DNA of 64,000 nt from Streptacidiphilus sp. 4-A2 (GTDB taxonomy: Bacteria > Actinomycetota > Actinomycetes > Streptomycetales > Streptomycetaceae), in the NCBI GenBank assembly GCA_014284505.1, contig JAAFYY010000001.1, positions 3,906,001 through 3,970,000 on the forward strand. Reading direction: 5' to 3'. The position numbers were made by a program, and so were the translations under genes. Under the pieces are notes generated by a model. The model saw only the letters and a program-made list of their open reading frames with translations, searched no databases and was not told where the DNA came from. Positions 47,677 through 56,531 of this stretch are shown in pieces. How positions within the stretch are numbered: the first letter of the stretch is position 1; every line of letters begins with the position of its first letter.

Positions 47677-50600
47677 CCGGCACTCCCGGGGCTGGAGGTC
47701 CAGAGTTTGCGGGTGGCCGTGGTGCCGTCGCCCGCCGGTCGCAGGTCCGCCCACGGCGCCAGGGTGTAGCCGGTGGGCAGGGTCAGCACCCGGTCCGGGT
47801 GGTCCGCTCCAGGGCTCCCCGCCGCCTCCGGGTGGGCGGTGAGCAGGCGGCGGACGGCGTCCAGGCCGCCGCTCTCGCGGGCGGCGGCGAGCTCGGCCAG
47901 GTTCCAGGCCTGGGCGCCGACCACGCTGAGGCTGCGCGGCCCGCGCCGGGCGATGGTGCCACGCACCAGCAGCAGGAAGCTGTGGAAGACGGTGTGCGCG
48001 TATGTCTGGGCGTCGTCGAAGAAGGCGAGGTCGACCAGACCGGTGCCGTCGTCCAGGGTGGCGAACAGGATGCGCCTGCCGGTGCGGTTCGGCGGAGTCT
48101 GGTTGGCGACCTTCGCCCCGGCGACCAGTACCTGCGCGCCGGTCCGCAGCTGGGCCAGGCGGTGGGCGGGGATCACGCCGAGTTCGGTGAGCAGCCGGTG
48201 GTGGTCGGTCATCAGGTGGCGGGAGGCGTCCAGGCCGAGCACCGACAGCTCCGCGGTGAGCTCCTCCCGCGGGGTCATCACCGGCAGGCCGGTGGGGTGC
48301 GGCGTGTCGGTGCCGTCGGCCAGGGCGAGCTGGGTCGGGGCGGCGCCCTGGTGCTGCCGGTGCAGTTCGGCGATCTGCAGCAGCAGGTCGCGGCGGGGGC
48401 GGCCGGGGGCGAGCGAGGCCAGCGCGCCGATCCGGGCCAGCCGCTCGGCCACCGGCAGCGCGGGCCGGGCCCGGGTGAACCAGTCCGGGACCGAGGTGTA
48501 GGGCCGGCCGGCGGTGATCCGGGCGACCTGCTCGGCGGAGATGCCCTGCACCTCGGAGAGCGACAGCCGGATGCCCAGGCGGCGGCCCCCGGGGGTGTCC
48601 ACGGGTTCGGCGCGGTAGTCGGCGGCGGAGTACTGGACGTCCAGCGGCAGGATCGGCACCCCGCGGCGGCGCGCGTCGGCCAGGATCAGCCGGGCCGGGT
48701 ACATCCCCGGGTCGTGGGTCAGCAGCCCGGCGTAGAAGGCGGCGGGGGTGGGTCTTGAGCCAGGCGGACTGGTAGGTGGGCACGGCGAACGCCACCGCGT
48801 GGGACTTGGCGAAGCCGTAGGAGGCCATGGCCCGCAGGATCGCCCAGACCTCCTCCACCACCTCGCGCGGGTACCGCTGCCGCGCGCGGCGGTGGAACCA
48901 CTCCTCGACCTTCGGCAGGCGTTCGCGGTCGCCCATGGCGCGCCGGACCACGTCGCCCTGACCGAGGTCGCAGCCGGTCATGATGTGCATCATCCGGATG
49001 ACCTGCTCGTTGAAGACGACCACCCCGAGGGTCTCCGCCAGCGCCGGGACCAGGTCCTGGTGCGGGTAGGCCGGGCGGCGCCCGCCGTGCCGGGCGGCGA
49101 TGAACGGGCTGATCATGTCCGCCGCGACCGGTCCGGGACGGAACAGGCTGATGTCGACGACCAGGTCGTGGAAGGTCCGCGGCTGGAGGCGGCCGATCAG
49201 CTCCCGCTGGCCCGGCGACTCGATCTGGAAGCAGCCCAGGGTCTGCGCGCTGCGGATCAGTTCGAAGGTGGCCGGGTCCTCCGGCGGGACCTGGGCGGGG
49301 TCGTCCAGGTCGACCCGGCGGCCGGTGGTGCGCTGGATCTCGGCGACGGCGTGCGCCATCGCGGACTGCATCCGCACGCCCAGGATGTCCAGTTTGAGCA
49401 GGCCCAGGTCCTCCACGTCCTCCTTGTCGAAGAAGCTCATCGGCAGGTTCTCGCCCGGGTGGGCTGCACCGGGGTGCGGTCCAGCAGGGTGGTGTCGGAC
49501 AGCAGCACCCCGCACGGGTGCATGGCGACCCCGCGCGGCAGCGCGTCCAGCCCCTCCACCAGCTCCCACAGCCGTCCGTAGCGGTCGGCGTCGGCGGCGA
49601 CCTGGCGCAGCTCGGGGAGTTCCGCCATGGCCGAGCGCACATCGCGGGCGCGGATGTGCGGGAACGCCTTGGCGAGGCGGGCGGTCTCCTCGGGGTCGAT
49701 GCCCAGGGCGGCTCCGGCGTCGCGGATCGCGTGGCGGACCCGGTAGGTCTCCGGCATCGCCACCAGCGCCACCCGCTCCGCCCCGAAGCGTTTGAACACG
49801 GCCCGGTAGACCTCCAGCCGGCGGGCCGACTCGACGTCGATGTCGATGTCGGGCAGTGAGCGGCGGTAGGAGGAGAGGAAGCGCTCCATCAGCAGGTCGT
49901 GCTCGACCGGGTCGGCGGTGGCGATCCCCAGCAGGTGCACCACCAGCGACCCGGCCGCCGATCCCGGGCGGCGGTCCGGATGCCCAGGCGGCGGGCGTCG
50001 TCGACGACCGAGGCCACGGTCAGGAAGTAGCTGTCGAAGCCCCGGTCCCGGATGATCGCCAGCTCCTGCCGGAGCCGCTCCCAGCTGGTCCGGTCCCGGC
50101 GGCCGCGTTGCAGCAGCGCGGTGACCGTCCGCGAGCGCAGCACCCGGTACGGCGGGCGGTGCTCGGCGCCCACCAGCTCCGGTTCGGGCAGATGGGCCTC
50201 GCCCCGGCGCAGGCCGAGCTCCGGGTCCACCAGGCCCAGGTCCGCGCGCGGCTCGATCCGGCACTCCTGTGCGGTGCGCTCGGTCGCGGCCAGCAGCCGG
50301 ACCGCGCCGCCGTGCTCCTGCCCGGCGGCCTCGGCGACGCGTTCGGCGATCCGCGCCATCAGCGGCGCGGGCTTGAGCCAGCGCTCGCCCCGGTCGCGGT
50401 GGCGCGGGTCGATCGGCACCAGTCGCCGGGCCGCGTCCAGCACGTCGGCGATCGGGGCCTGGGCGGGGTCGGCGTAGCGGACCGCGTTGCTGAGCACGGC
50501 CTCGATGCCGAGGTCGGCGGCCAGGCCGACGGTCCGGGCGGCCAGCCGCAGCGATCCGGCCCCGGAGTCGCCCCGGTGGTGGGCGACGGCGGCCAGCCGC

Positions 50601-51135
50601 AGCCGGTCCGCGAACAGCTCGCGCCAGGGCGCGAGCAGGGCGGTGGCACGGTCCTGGCGGCCCGCGGCCAGGGCGCGCAGCGGTTCGGCCTCCGGGCCGA
50701 GCAGCACGGTCAGTCCGGCCTCCGCCTCCCGCTCCAGCGCCGCCCAGGGCAGCAGCGGCCGACCGGTGCCGCGGGTGGCGTGGGCGGCGGTGAGCAGCCG
50801 GCACAGCGCCGCCCAGCCGGAGCGGTCGCGGGCCAGCACGGTGATCCGGGGCGCGGACTCGTCCACGAACGCCCCACCGCGCGCCGGTGTGCGGCGGCGG
50901 CCGCGACTGCGGTCGCGGATTCGAACGCGGCAACGGCCAGGTCCGCGCCGAAGAGCGGCCGGATCCCGTCCGCCAGGCAGGCCTTCGCGAACCGCACCGA
51001 GCCCGAGACGGTGTCGCGGTCGGTCAGCGCCAGCGCCCCCAGGCCGTGCTCGGCGGCCCGGCGCACCAGGGCGTCGGGCTGGGAGGCGCCGTAACGCATG
51101 GAGTAGCCGGAGGCGACCTGGAGATGGGTAAACAC
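47673..51135 (-). CDS. dnaE2: DnaE2, error-prone DNA polymerase III alpha subunit (four or more frameshifts)
   Basis: About 1155 residues. N-terminal PHP domain (FTHLQVASGYSMRYGASQP, EHGLGALALTDRDTVSG), the polymerase palm PDIDIDVESARRLEVYR with the catalytic Asp pair, EDLGLLKLDILGVRMQSAM, ISLFRPGPVAADMISPFIAARHG, VVFNEQVIRMMHIMTG and YGFAKSHAVAFAVPTYQSAWLKTHP, an OB-fold (VLVAGAKVANQTPP, LFATLDDGTGLVDLAFF) and a short tail. This is translesion polymerase DnaE2, not the replicative DnaE1. GTG 51135 behind GGAGGGAGGG. Frames break near 50870, 49970, 49455 and 48755. Two LexA-like boxes lie upstream. Confidence 0.92.
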
Positions 51136-51218
51136 GCCACGCCCTCCCTCCTTCCGCTGGTCCCTGTGCCGCCGATGACTGACTTGTCCCTTTCGTTCGC
51201 TCAAGTCTACGTCGATGT

Positions 51219-51271
51219 TCGAACTGATATTCGAGAGCGAGAGTAGCAGGGCGAATCGTACGAATGTTCGG
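51219..51271. promoter_or_regulatory. Two LexA (SOS) box-like sites upstream of dnaE2
   Basis: TCGAAC-TGAT-ATTCGA at 51219-51234 and TCGTAC-GAAT-GTTCGG at 51256-51271, against the actinobacterial consensus TCGAAC-N4-GTTCGA. The second is followed by a direct repeat of gaatgttcg. They lie 84-136 bases before the dnaE2 start. Confidence 0.7.
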
Positions 51272-51387
51272 GTGAATGTTCGAAGGCCCAGCTCAGCGGC
51301 CTCTGCCCGGGGCACGGCTCCTGCCTGCGGCCGGACGGGGCAACGGCGGGGGGACACGCCGGCTTCAGCACGGGTGGCGTGGCCGCT

Positions 51388-51434
51388 CCGCATACCGTCC
51401 GCCTGAGGAGGAATCCAGAGCGGACGGTATGCGG
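51388..51434. promoter_or_regulatory. 15-bp perfect inverted repeat with a Shine-Dalgarno-like loop
   Basis: ccgcataccgtccgc and its exact complement flank a 17-base loop that contains GAGGAGG. It ends 32 bases before the ATG of the LPDTG protein. It may be a regulator site or a hairpin in the leader. Confidence 0.55.
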
Positions 51435-51466
51435 ACCGGCCCCTGTCACCGCTCTGCTACCGCGCC

Positions 51467-52524
51467 ATGCCCACACGCTCCACCGGACCGAGCGCCGTCC
51501 TGGCCGCCGCCGCGGCCGCGGCCGTCGTCACCGCCGCCGCCGCCATGCTGTCGCCGACCACCCCCGCGGCGGCGGCCGACGGGCAGTCCGCCGACGCCCG
51601 GCTGATCCGGCTGGCCATCTCGGACGTTCCGGCCCTGCAGACCACCGCCTTCCACGGCGTCTACGGCGCCGCGGACTCCCCCGTGGTCGGCGCTCCGGAC
51701 GACGGGGGCGACTTCAGCGACCCGGACGGCGTGCTCGACCACATCACCCTTGAGGGCAGCACGGTCGTCCGGAGCTCCAACAACGCCGCCAAGGTGTACG
51801 GGCAGACGCAGAACTCGGGGATGTCGCTGTACGTCAAGTCCATGGCCCTGATCCAGGTCAGGCAGCGCTCCGGGTCGGTCAGCACCCTGGACACCTATGC
51901 CGAGTGCACCCCGCCACCGGTCGGCCCCTACGCGCTCGCCTATGCCCGCACCGCGGGCAGCGAGATCGAAGTGCTCGGCCGACAGGTCCCGGTCGGGACC
52001 ACCACCCTGGACGTGACCGGGGCCGACCTCCAGGAACCGGGCTTGGGAAACAGCCAACTGACCGTCAACTACCGTCCGCACGAGGTGCCTTCGACCGGCG
52101 GGCAGACCCCCGGCGTCTACCGGGCCGAGGCCTGGATCGACATCACGGTCACCGGAGTGCTCAACGACACCGACGGCCAACAGGTGTACTCCGGGCCGAT
52201 CGTGGACCTGCGCCTCGGCGAAGTCCACGCCAACTGCCGGGAGATGGTCACCCCGACCCCGACGCCCACCCGCACGCCGACGCCGACACCCACCACCCCC
52301 ACGCCGTCACCCACCACCCCGCCCCCGTGCCCACGGTGACCCCGACGGTCACGCCGACCACCAGCCCGACCACCAGCCCGATGCCCTCCCCCACCCGCAC
52401 CCTGCCCGACACCGGCGTCGGCGAAAGCGCCGGGTCGGTCGCGCCCGCCGCGCTGGCACTGCTGGCCGGCGGCCTGGTCATCGCCGCCGCCACCGGCCTC
52501 AGTCGGCGCCGCCGCCGTCACTGA
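51467..52524 (+). CDS. Sortase-anchored (LPDTG) surface protein (one frameshift)
   Basis: About 352 residues. Residues 1-38 form a signal peptide (AVLAAAAAAAVVTAAAAM, cleavage after AAAA). The mature part is a beta-rich domain of about 230 residues (LYVKSMALIQVRQRSGS, CTPPP, YRAEAWIDITVTGVLN) with two Cys, not assignable to a family. A Thr-Pro repeat stalk (TPTPTPTRTPTPTPTTPTP) leads to RTLPDTGVGESAGS, a membrane span and an Arg/His tail, the full sortase signal. One base is missing near 52322 in a C run. The sortase is not in this window. Confidence 0.85.
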
Positions 52525-52575
52525 GCAGCACGGCGCCGGACAGCACGGCTTTTATGCAAGGGAATTGACGCCAAG

Positions 52576-53552
52576 TCAGATCAGGCCGCGCACCTGGGCG
52601 CTGAGCCTGGTCAGTCCGAGCAGGGCGTCGATGCTGGGGGTGGCCACGCCCACCAGGGCGCCGATCTCCCGTACCGCGCCGACCAGGGGCCCAGCTCCAG
52701 GCTCTTTCCGGCGTCGGCGTCCTGGAGCATGGAGCTGCGGAACGGGCCCAGCTTGCGGGTCACCGCACTGCGCTCCGCCGGGAGTTCGGTGATCGGGCAG
52801 CCGATGGCGGCACCCACGGCCGCCGCCTCCCGCATCGCCGCGTGGCAGAACCCCAGCACCAGCTCGTCGTCCAGGATCCGGTCCGCCGTGGCTCCGGTGA
52901 GCGCGGAGACCGGGTTGATCGTCATATTGCCCCAGAGCTTGTACCAGACGTCGCGCTGGATCCGGTCGGACACCGAGGCCTCGAACCCGGCCTGCTCCAG
53001 CAGCGCCGCCACCTCGCGGACCCGCGCCGAGTCGCTGTGGTCCGGCTCGCCCAGGATCAGCCCGCGTCCGCCGACATGGCGCACCACGCCGGGCTCGGGG
53101 ACGCTGCAACTCATGTGCACCACACAGCCCAGGACCTGGCGGGTGGGCACCGCCGCCGCGATCCGGCCGCCCGGGTCGACGCTCGCCAGCCGGCGCCCCT
53201 CGCAGGGCCCGCCGAAGCCGTCCAGATACCACCAGGGCACCCCGTTCAGCGCGGCCAGCACCACGGTGTCCGGCCCCAGCAGCGGGGTCAGGCTGGGCAG
53301 GGCGGCCTCCAGCGACTGGCTCTTGACCGCGAGCACGACCAGGTCCTGCTCGCCCAGTTCGGAGGCGTCGCCGACGGCCCGTACCGGCGCCTCCAGCAGG
53401 CCCTCCTGATCGGAGAGCACCCGCCAGCCGTGCTGCCGCAGTGCGGCGAGGGTCGCGCCGCGGGCCACCGCCGAGGTCTCCAGGCCGGAGGCGGCCAGCC
53501 GCGCGCCGACAAAGCCACCGATGGCACCGGCCCCCAGTACACAGATACGCAT
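52576..53552 (-). CDS. 2-dehydropantoate 2-reductase, PanE/ApbA family (one frameshift)
   Basis: About 325 residues. MRICVLGAGAIGGFVGARLA is the NADP-binding start, LVVLAVKSQSLEAALPSLTP and ALNGVPWWYL follow the Rossmann part; RDVWYKLWGNMTINPVSAL is the family catalytic Lys/Asn region, and SSMLQDADAGKSLELGPL the C-terminal signature. One base is missing near 52688. Normal pantothenate-route reductase, though this family includes paralogues with other 2-oxoacid substrates. It lies 33 bases after the HipA-like gene on the same strand. Confidence 0.85.
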
Positions 53553-53585
53553 GTACGACAACCTATCCCCCATCACCCCCGGGCT

Positions 53586-54692
53586 TCAGCCCCGCACGTA
53601 CTGGAGCCAGGCCGGACGCCGGGCCAGGGTCTCGGCCAGCCGCTGTTCCTCGGCCCGGGCCAGCTCCTCCGGGGTGCCGAAACCCTCCGGCAGCCAGGCC
53701 GCCGAATCGGCGGCGCGGGCCGCGAGATGGGCGGTGTAGGCGGCACGCAGCTGGTCGGGCGACTCGAAGCCGGGCTCGTCGGTCAGCCACTCGTCCGGGA
53801 CCAGGCCGACCACCTCGTCCAGCAGCTCCGCGGTGACCCGCGGGGCGAGCTCGGCGTCGGCGGCGGCGACATCGGGGCGGTAGGCGCCCAGCGCGTGGGC
53901 GGTCATCGGGTAGCGCCTGCCGACCGCCTCGGCCGCGCCCGGCCAGCGGTGGTGGAAGATCAGCGCGGCCCCGTGGTCGATCAGCCACAGCCGTCCGTGC
54001 CAGAGCATCAGATTGGGGTTGTGCACGGTCCGGTCGACGTTGCCGACCAGGGCGTCGAACCAGACCACCCGCCCGGCCTCGGCCGGGGAGACCGCGAGCC
54101 CGCCGGCCAGCTGCTGGTCGGTGACGTCCCGCGCGCCGGGGAGGTAGTCCATGCCGAGGTTGCGCCCGGCGCTGGCCCGCAGGATGTCCTGGACCTCCGG
54201 ATCCGGCTCGTCCGCGGCCACCGCCGGGTCGAAGTCCACCAGCACCAGCTCCGGGACGCGCAGACCCAGCCGCCGCCCCAGCTCCCCCACGATCACCTCG
54301 GCGACCAGCGCCTTGCGGCCCTGGGCGGCCCCGGCGAACTTCACCACATAGGTGCCCAGGTCGTCGGTCTCCACGATGCCGGGAACGGATCCGCCGTCCC
54401 GCAGCGGCGCCAGATAGCGCAGCGCCGCGACCTCGGCCAGGCCGCCGCCGCCCGGCTGCCCCGCGTCCGCCCTCCGTGCCGCCACCTGCACCTCCGTCAC
54501 CTGTGCCTCCGTCACCCGCGCTGCCGCCACCCGCGCTGCCGCCACCCGCGCTGCCGCCACCCGCGCCTCCTCGGACCGGGATCGAGGGAGAGGCCAGCCG
54601 CCTCCCAGTAGCCACTCCGCCAGCCGCCCGGCCGCCGGGCCCGGCCGGACCCCGGTCGCGGGCACCGCGTCCGGGGTCCGCGGCTCAGCCAC
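53586..54692 (-). CDS. HipA-like kinase-fold protein
   Basis: Unbroken, 368 residues. The core from residue about 85 (GLAEVAALRYLAPLRDGGSV, GTYVVKFAGAAQGRKALVAE, LGRRLGLRVPELVLVDFDP, VVWFDALVGNVDRTVHNPN, LWLIDHGAALIFHH) matches the HipA-related kinase-like family common in actinobacteria; the VDRTxxNPN loop and the LIDHG motif are the expected catalytic and metal sites. The N-terminal 85 residues are an Ala/Val/Arg repeat region and vary. GTG 54692 overlaps the marR stop by 8 bases, so the two are coupled. There is no HipB-like DNA-binding partner, so this is not a classical toxin-antitoxin pair. Confidence 0.75.
   Translation of the reverse strand: MAEPRTPDAVPATGVRPGPAAGRLAEWLLGGGWPLPRSRSEEARVAAARVAAARVAAARVTEAQVTEVQVAARRADAGQPGGGGLAEVAALRYLAPLRDGGSVPGIVETDDLGTYVVKFAGAAQGRKALVAEVIVGELGRRLGLRVPELVLVDFDPAVAADEPDPEVQDILRASAGRNLGMDYLPGARDVTDQQLAGGLAVSPAEAGRVVWFDALVGNVDRTVHNPNLMLWHGRLWLIDHGAALIFHHRWPGAAEAVGRRYPMTAHALGAYRPDVAAADAELAPRVTAELLDEVVGLVPDEWLTDEPGFESPDQLRAAYTAHLAARAADSAAWLPEGFGTPEELARAEEQRLAETLARRPAWLQYVRG
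54486..54560. repeat. Five 15-bp units inside the HipA-like gene
   Basis: ccgcgctgccgccac three times without error (54516-54560), preceded by two diverged units. In the protein they read as RVAAA pentapeptides. The three perfect copies suggest recent slippage. Confidence 0.85.
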
Positions 54693-55134
54693 GGACCGCG
54701 CCCGCCCGGCCGCCTTCGAGCTCGGCCAGCAGGCCGGCCAGCAGGTCGAAGCCGCCGTCGGCCCAGCGCTGCGACTCGAACACGTCCTCGGCCACCATCT
54801 CGGCGGTGACCAGCATCTCCGCGAGCCGCTCGCGCCCGGTGGGGGTCAGCGCCGCGTAGGCCACCCGGGCGTCGCGCGGATCGGGCTCGCGGACCACCAG
54901 GCCGATCCGCTCCAACGGGATCAGGCCCCGGGTCACCCCGGAGGCGGTGAGCCCCAGGGCCTGGGCGAGGTCGACCCGGCGCATCCGGCCGCCCTCGGCC
55001 CGGCCCAGCTGGAGCAGCAGCGTCAGATCGGCCAGGCTCACCCCGTGCAGCGCGGACAGCCGTCCGTCGAACCTCCTGACCAGCGAGGTCTGCGCGCGGA
55101 CCAGTCGCAGCGAGGTCTCCAGTGCGTTGTTCAC
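54685..55134 (-). CDS. MarR-family transcriptional regulator
   Basis: Unbroken, 149 residues. Winged helix-turn-helix typical of MarR: HGVSLADLTLLLQLGRAEGG, RRVDLAQALGLTASGVTRGL then ERIGLVVREPDPRDARVAYAALTPTG with the wing. Divergent from a methyltransferase gene, with a perfect palindrome in between. Followed without gap by the HipA-like gene and then panE; the operon is probably controlled by this protein. Confidence 0.93.
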   Translation of the reverse strand: MNNALETSLRLVRAQTSLVRRFDGRLSALHGVSLADLTLLLQLGRAEGGRMRRVDLAQALGLTASGVTRGLIPLERIGLVVREPDPRDARVAYAALTPTGRERLAEMLVTAEMVAEDVFESQRWADGGFDLLAGLLAELEGGRAGAVRG

Positions 55135-55153
55135 CGTTCCAGGCTACCATGTA

Positions 55154-55167
55154 CTTGAGTACTCAAG
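55154..55167. promoter_or_regulatory. Likely MarR operator
   Basis: cttgagtactcaag, a perfect 14-bp palindrome, AT-rich for this genome, 20 bases before the marR start in the divergent gap. Its place and symmetry suit an autoregulatory MarR site. Confidence 0.65.
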
Positions 55168-55315
55168 GAGTTGTCGAGCTTCCCGGAACCAGCTGCGCGC
55201 GCGGGGCCGGTGCGGCACAATGCGGGCAACGCGACTGGCGGGGCCGGGGTGGAATCGACCACCGGGAAGCAGCTTCGCGGGGGCCGACCGCCTGGGCGTC
55301 CGCACAGGAGCCGCC

Positions 55316-56119
55316 ATGAGCGCTTTCTCCGACGTCGACCGCAGCGCCCGCCCGCAGGAGCTGGTGCGCTATCTGGGCGAGGCCCACCGCGGGCTGAGCA
55401 CGCCCAGGGCCCGGCTGCGCGAACGGCTGGCGCTGCGCCCGGGCGAGCGGGTGCTCGACCTCGGCTGCGGCGCGGGCCACGAGCTGGCGCAGCTGGAGGA
55501 GGACGGCATCACCGCCGTCGGTGTGGACCCGAGCACGGTGATGCTGCACGCCAGCCGCGCCCGGCTGGCCGACCAGGACCTGGAGCCCAGGCTGGCCCAG
55601 GCCGAGGGCGCGCGGCTGCCGTTCCGCGACGGCGTGTTCGACGCCTGCCGGATCGAGCGGGTGCTCCAGCATGTGGCCGACCCGGCCGCGGTCCTGGCCG
55701 AGGCGCACCGGACGCTGCGCAGGGGCGGGCGGATCGCGGTCTGCGAGCCGGACTGGGCCTCGTTCACCATCGCCTCGGCCGACCCGGTCGCCGCGGCCGC
55801 GGTCAGCGCCCGGGTCGGCGCCGGGACCGCCCACCGGGATCTCGGCCGCCAGCTGCGCCGGCTGCTGGCCGGCGCGGGCTTCACCGGCCTGCTGGTGGAG
55901 GTCGAGCTGGCGGTCTACACCTCGATCGCGGAGCTCGACCGGATCATCCCGCTGCGCGCCGTCGCCGAACGCGCCCGCGCCCAGGGGGCGATCAGCGCCG
56001 GGCGGGCGGCGGACTGGCTGGCCGAGCAGGAGGCGCTCTCCGCCGCCGGGGCCTTCCACGCCACGCTCAACCGCTCGGTCCTGGGCTGGGCACAGCGCAC
56101 GGACAGCTGCAACACATGA
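55316..56119 (+). CDS. Class-I SAM-dependent methyltransferase
   Basis: Unbroken, 267 residues. Motif I LRPGERVLDLGCGAGHELAQL near residues 41-61, motif II GITAVGVDPS, motif III ARLPFRDGVFDACRIERVLQHV (UbiE/methyltransferase-11 type) and AEAHRTLRRGGRIAVCEPDW. ATG 55316 behind CAGGAG. The substrate is unknown; the arsR gene 34 bases on is oriented the same way, but nothing indicates that this enzyme acts on arsenic. Confidence 0.88.
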   Translation: MSAFSDVDRSARPQELVRYLGEAHRGLSTPRARLRERLALRPGERVLDLGCGAGHELAQLEEDGITAVGVDPSTVMLHASRARLADQDLEPRLAQAEGARLPFRDGVFDACRIERVLQHVADPAAVLAEAHRTLRRGGRIAVCEPDWASFTIASADPVAAAAVSARVGAGTAHRDLGRQLRRLLAGAGFTGLLVEVELAVYTSIAELDRIIPLRAVAERARAQGAISAGRAADWLAEQEALSAAGAFHATLNRSVLGWAQRTDSCNT

Positions 56120-56136
56120 ACAGTCCTTCAATTGTC

Positions 56137-56154
56137 TACAGTACGATGACTGTA
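56137..56154. promoter_or_regulatory. Likely ArsR operator overlapping the start codon
   Basis: tacagt-acgatg-actgta, a 6-bp inverted repeat with a 6-base spacer; its last base is the A of the arsR ATG. Typical for autoregulated ArsR/SmtB genes. Confidence 0.6.
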
Positions 56155-56474
56155 TGGGTCCCGAAACCGTGCCGCCCGCGCGCCTGGACGCGGGCAACGC
56201 CGCGAAGGTGGCCGCCACCATGCAGGCCCTGGCCACTCCGTCCCGGCTGCTGATCCTGGCCCGGCTGCGACAGGGCCCGTGCGCGGCCAGCGAACTGGCG
56301 GCCGCGGTCGGCCTGGAGCAGTCCGCCTGCTCGCACCAGCTGCGACTGCTGCGCAATCTGGACCTGGTCATCGGTGAGCGGCAGGGGCGGTCGGTGGTCT
56401 ACGACCTCTACGACCACCATGTCGCGGAACTCCTGGACCAGGCCGTCTACCACGTCAACCACCTGCGGGCATGA
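56154..56474 (+). CDS. ArsR/SmtB-family metal sensor with an alpha-5 metal site
   Basis: Unbroken, 106 residues. The winged helix-turn-helix (RLLILARLRQGPCAASELAA, GLEQSACSHQLRLLRNLDL, RQGRSVVYDLYD) is standard. In the last helix Asp87, His89, His100 and His103 have the spacing D-x-H-x10-H-x2-H of the CzrA/NmtR alpha-5 site, so a divalent metal such as Zn, Co or Ni is the expected signal; an alpha-3N Cys pair for arsenic or cadmium is absent. No exporter gene follows: the next gene is convergent. Confidence 0.92.
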   Translation: MGPETVPPARLDAGNAAKVAATMQALATPSRLLILARLRQGPCAASELAAAVGLEQSACSHQLRLLRNLDLVIGERQGRSVVYDLYDHHVAELLDQAVYHVNHLRA

Positions 56475-56475
56475 C

Positions 56476-56514
56476 AGCGGCGGCCCGCCCCGGTACCGGG
56501 GGCGGGCCGCCGCT
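56476..56514. terminator. Perfect 16-bp bidirectional hairpin
   Basis: agcggcggcccgcccc, 7-base loop, exact complement, two bases after the arsR stop and 18 bases from the pheT stop. Confidence 0.88.
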
Positions 56515-56531
56515 GCTGCTGGTTCCGCGAG

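Noticed and set aside
51467..52524. A long-chain chaplin
   Set aside because: It has an LPDTG anchor but lacks the repeated short chaplin domains; it is some other sortase substrate.
53586..54692. A HipA-HipB toxin-antitoxin module
   Set aside because: The partner is a MarR-type regulator, not HipB, and this kinase-like branch lacks evidence of toxicity.
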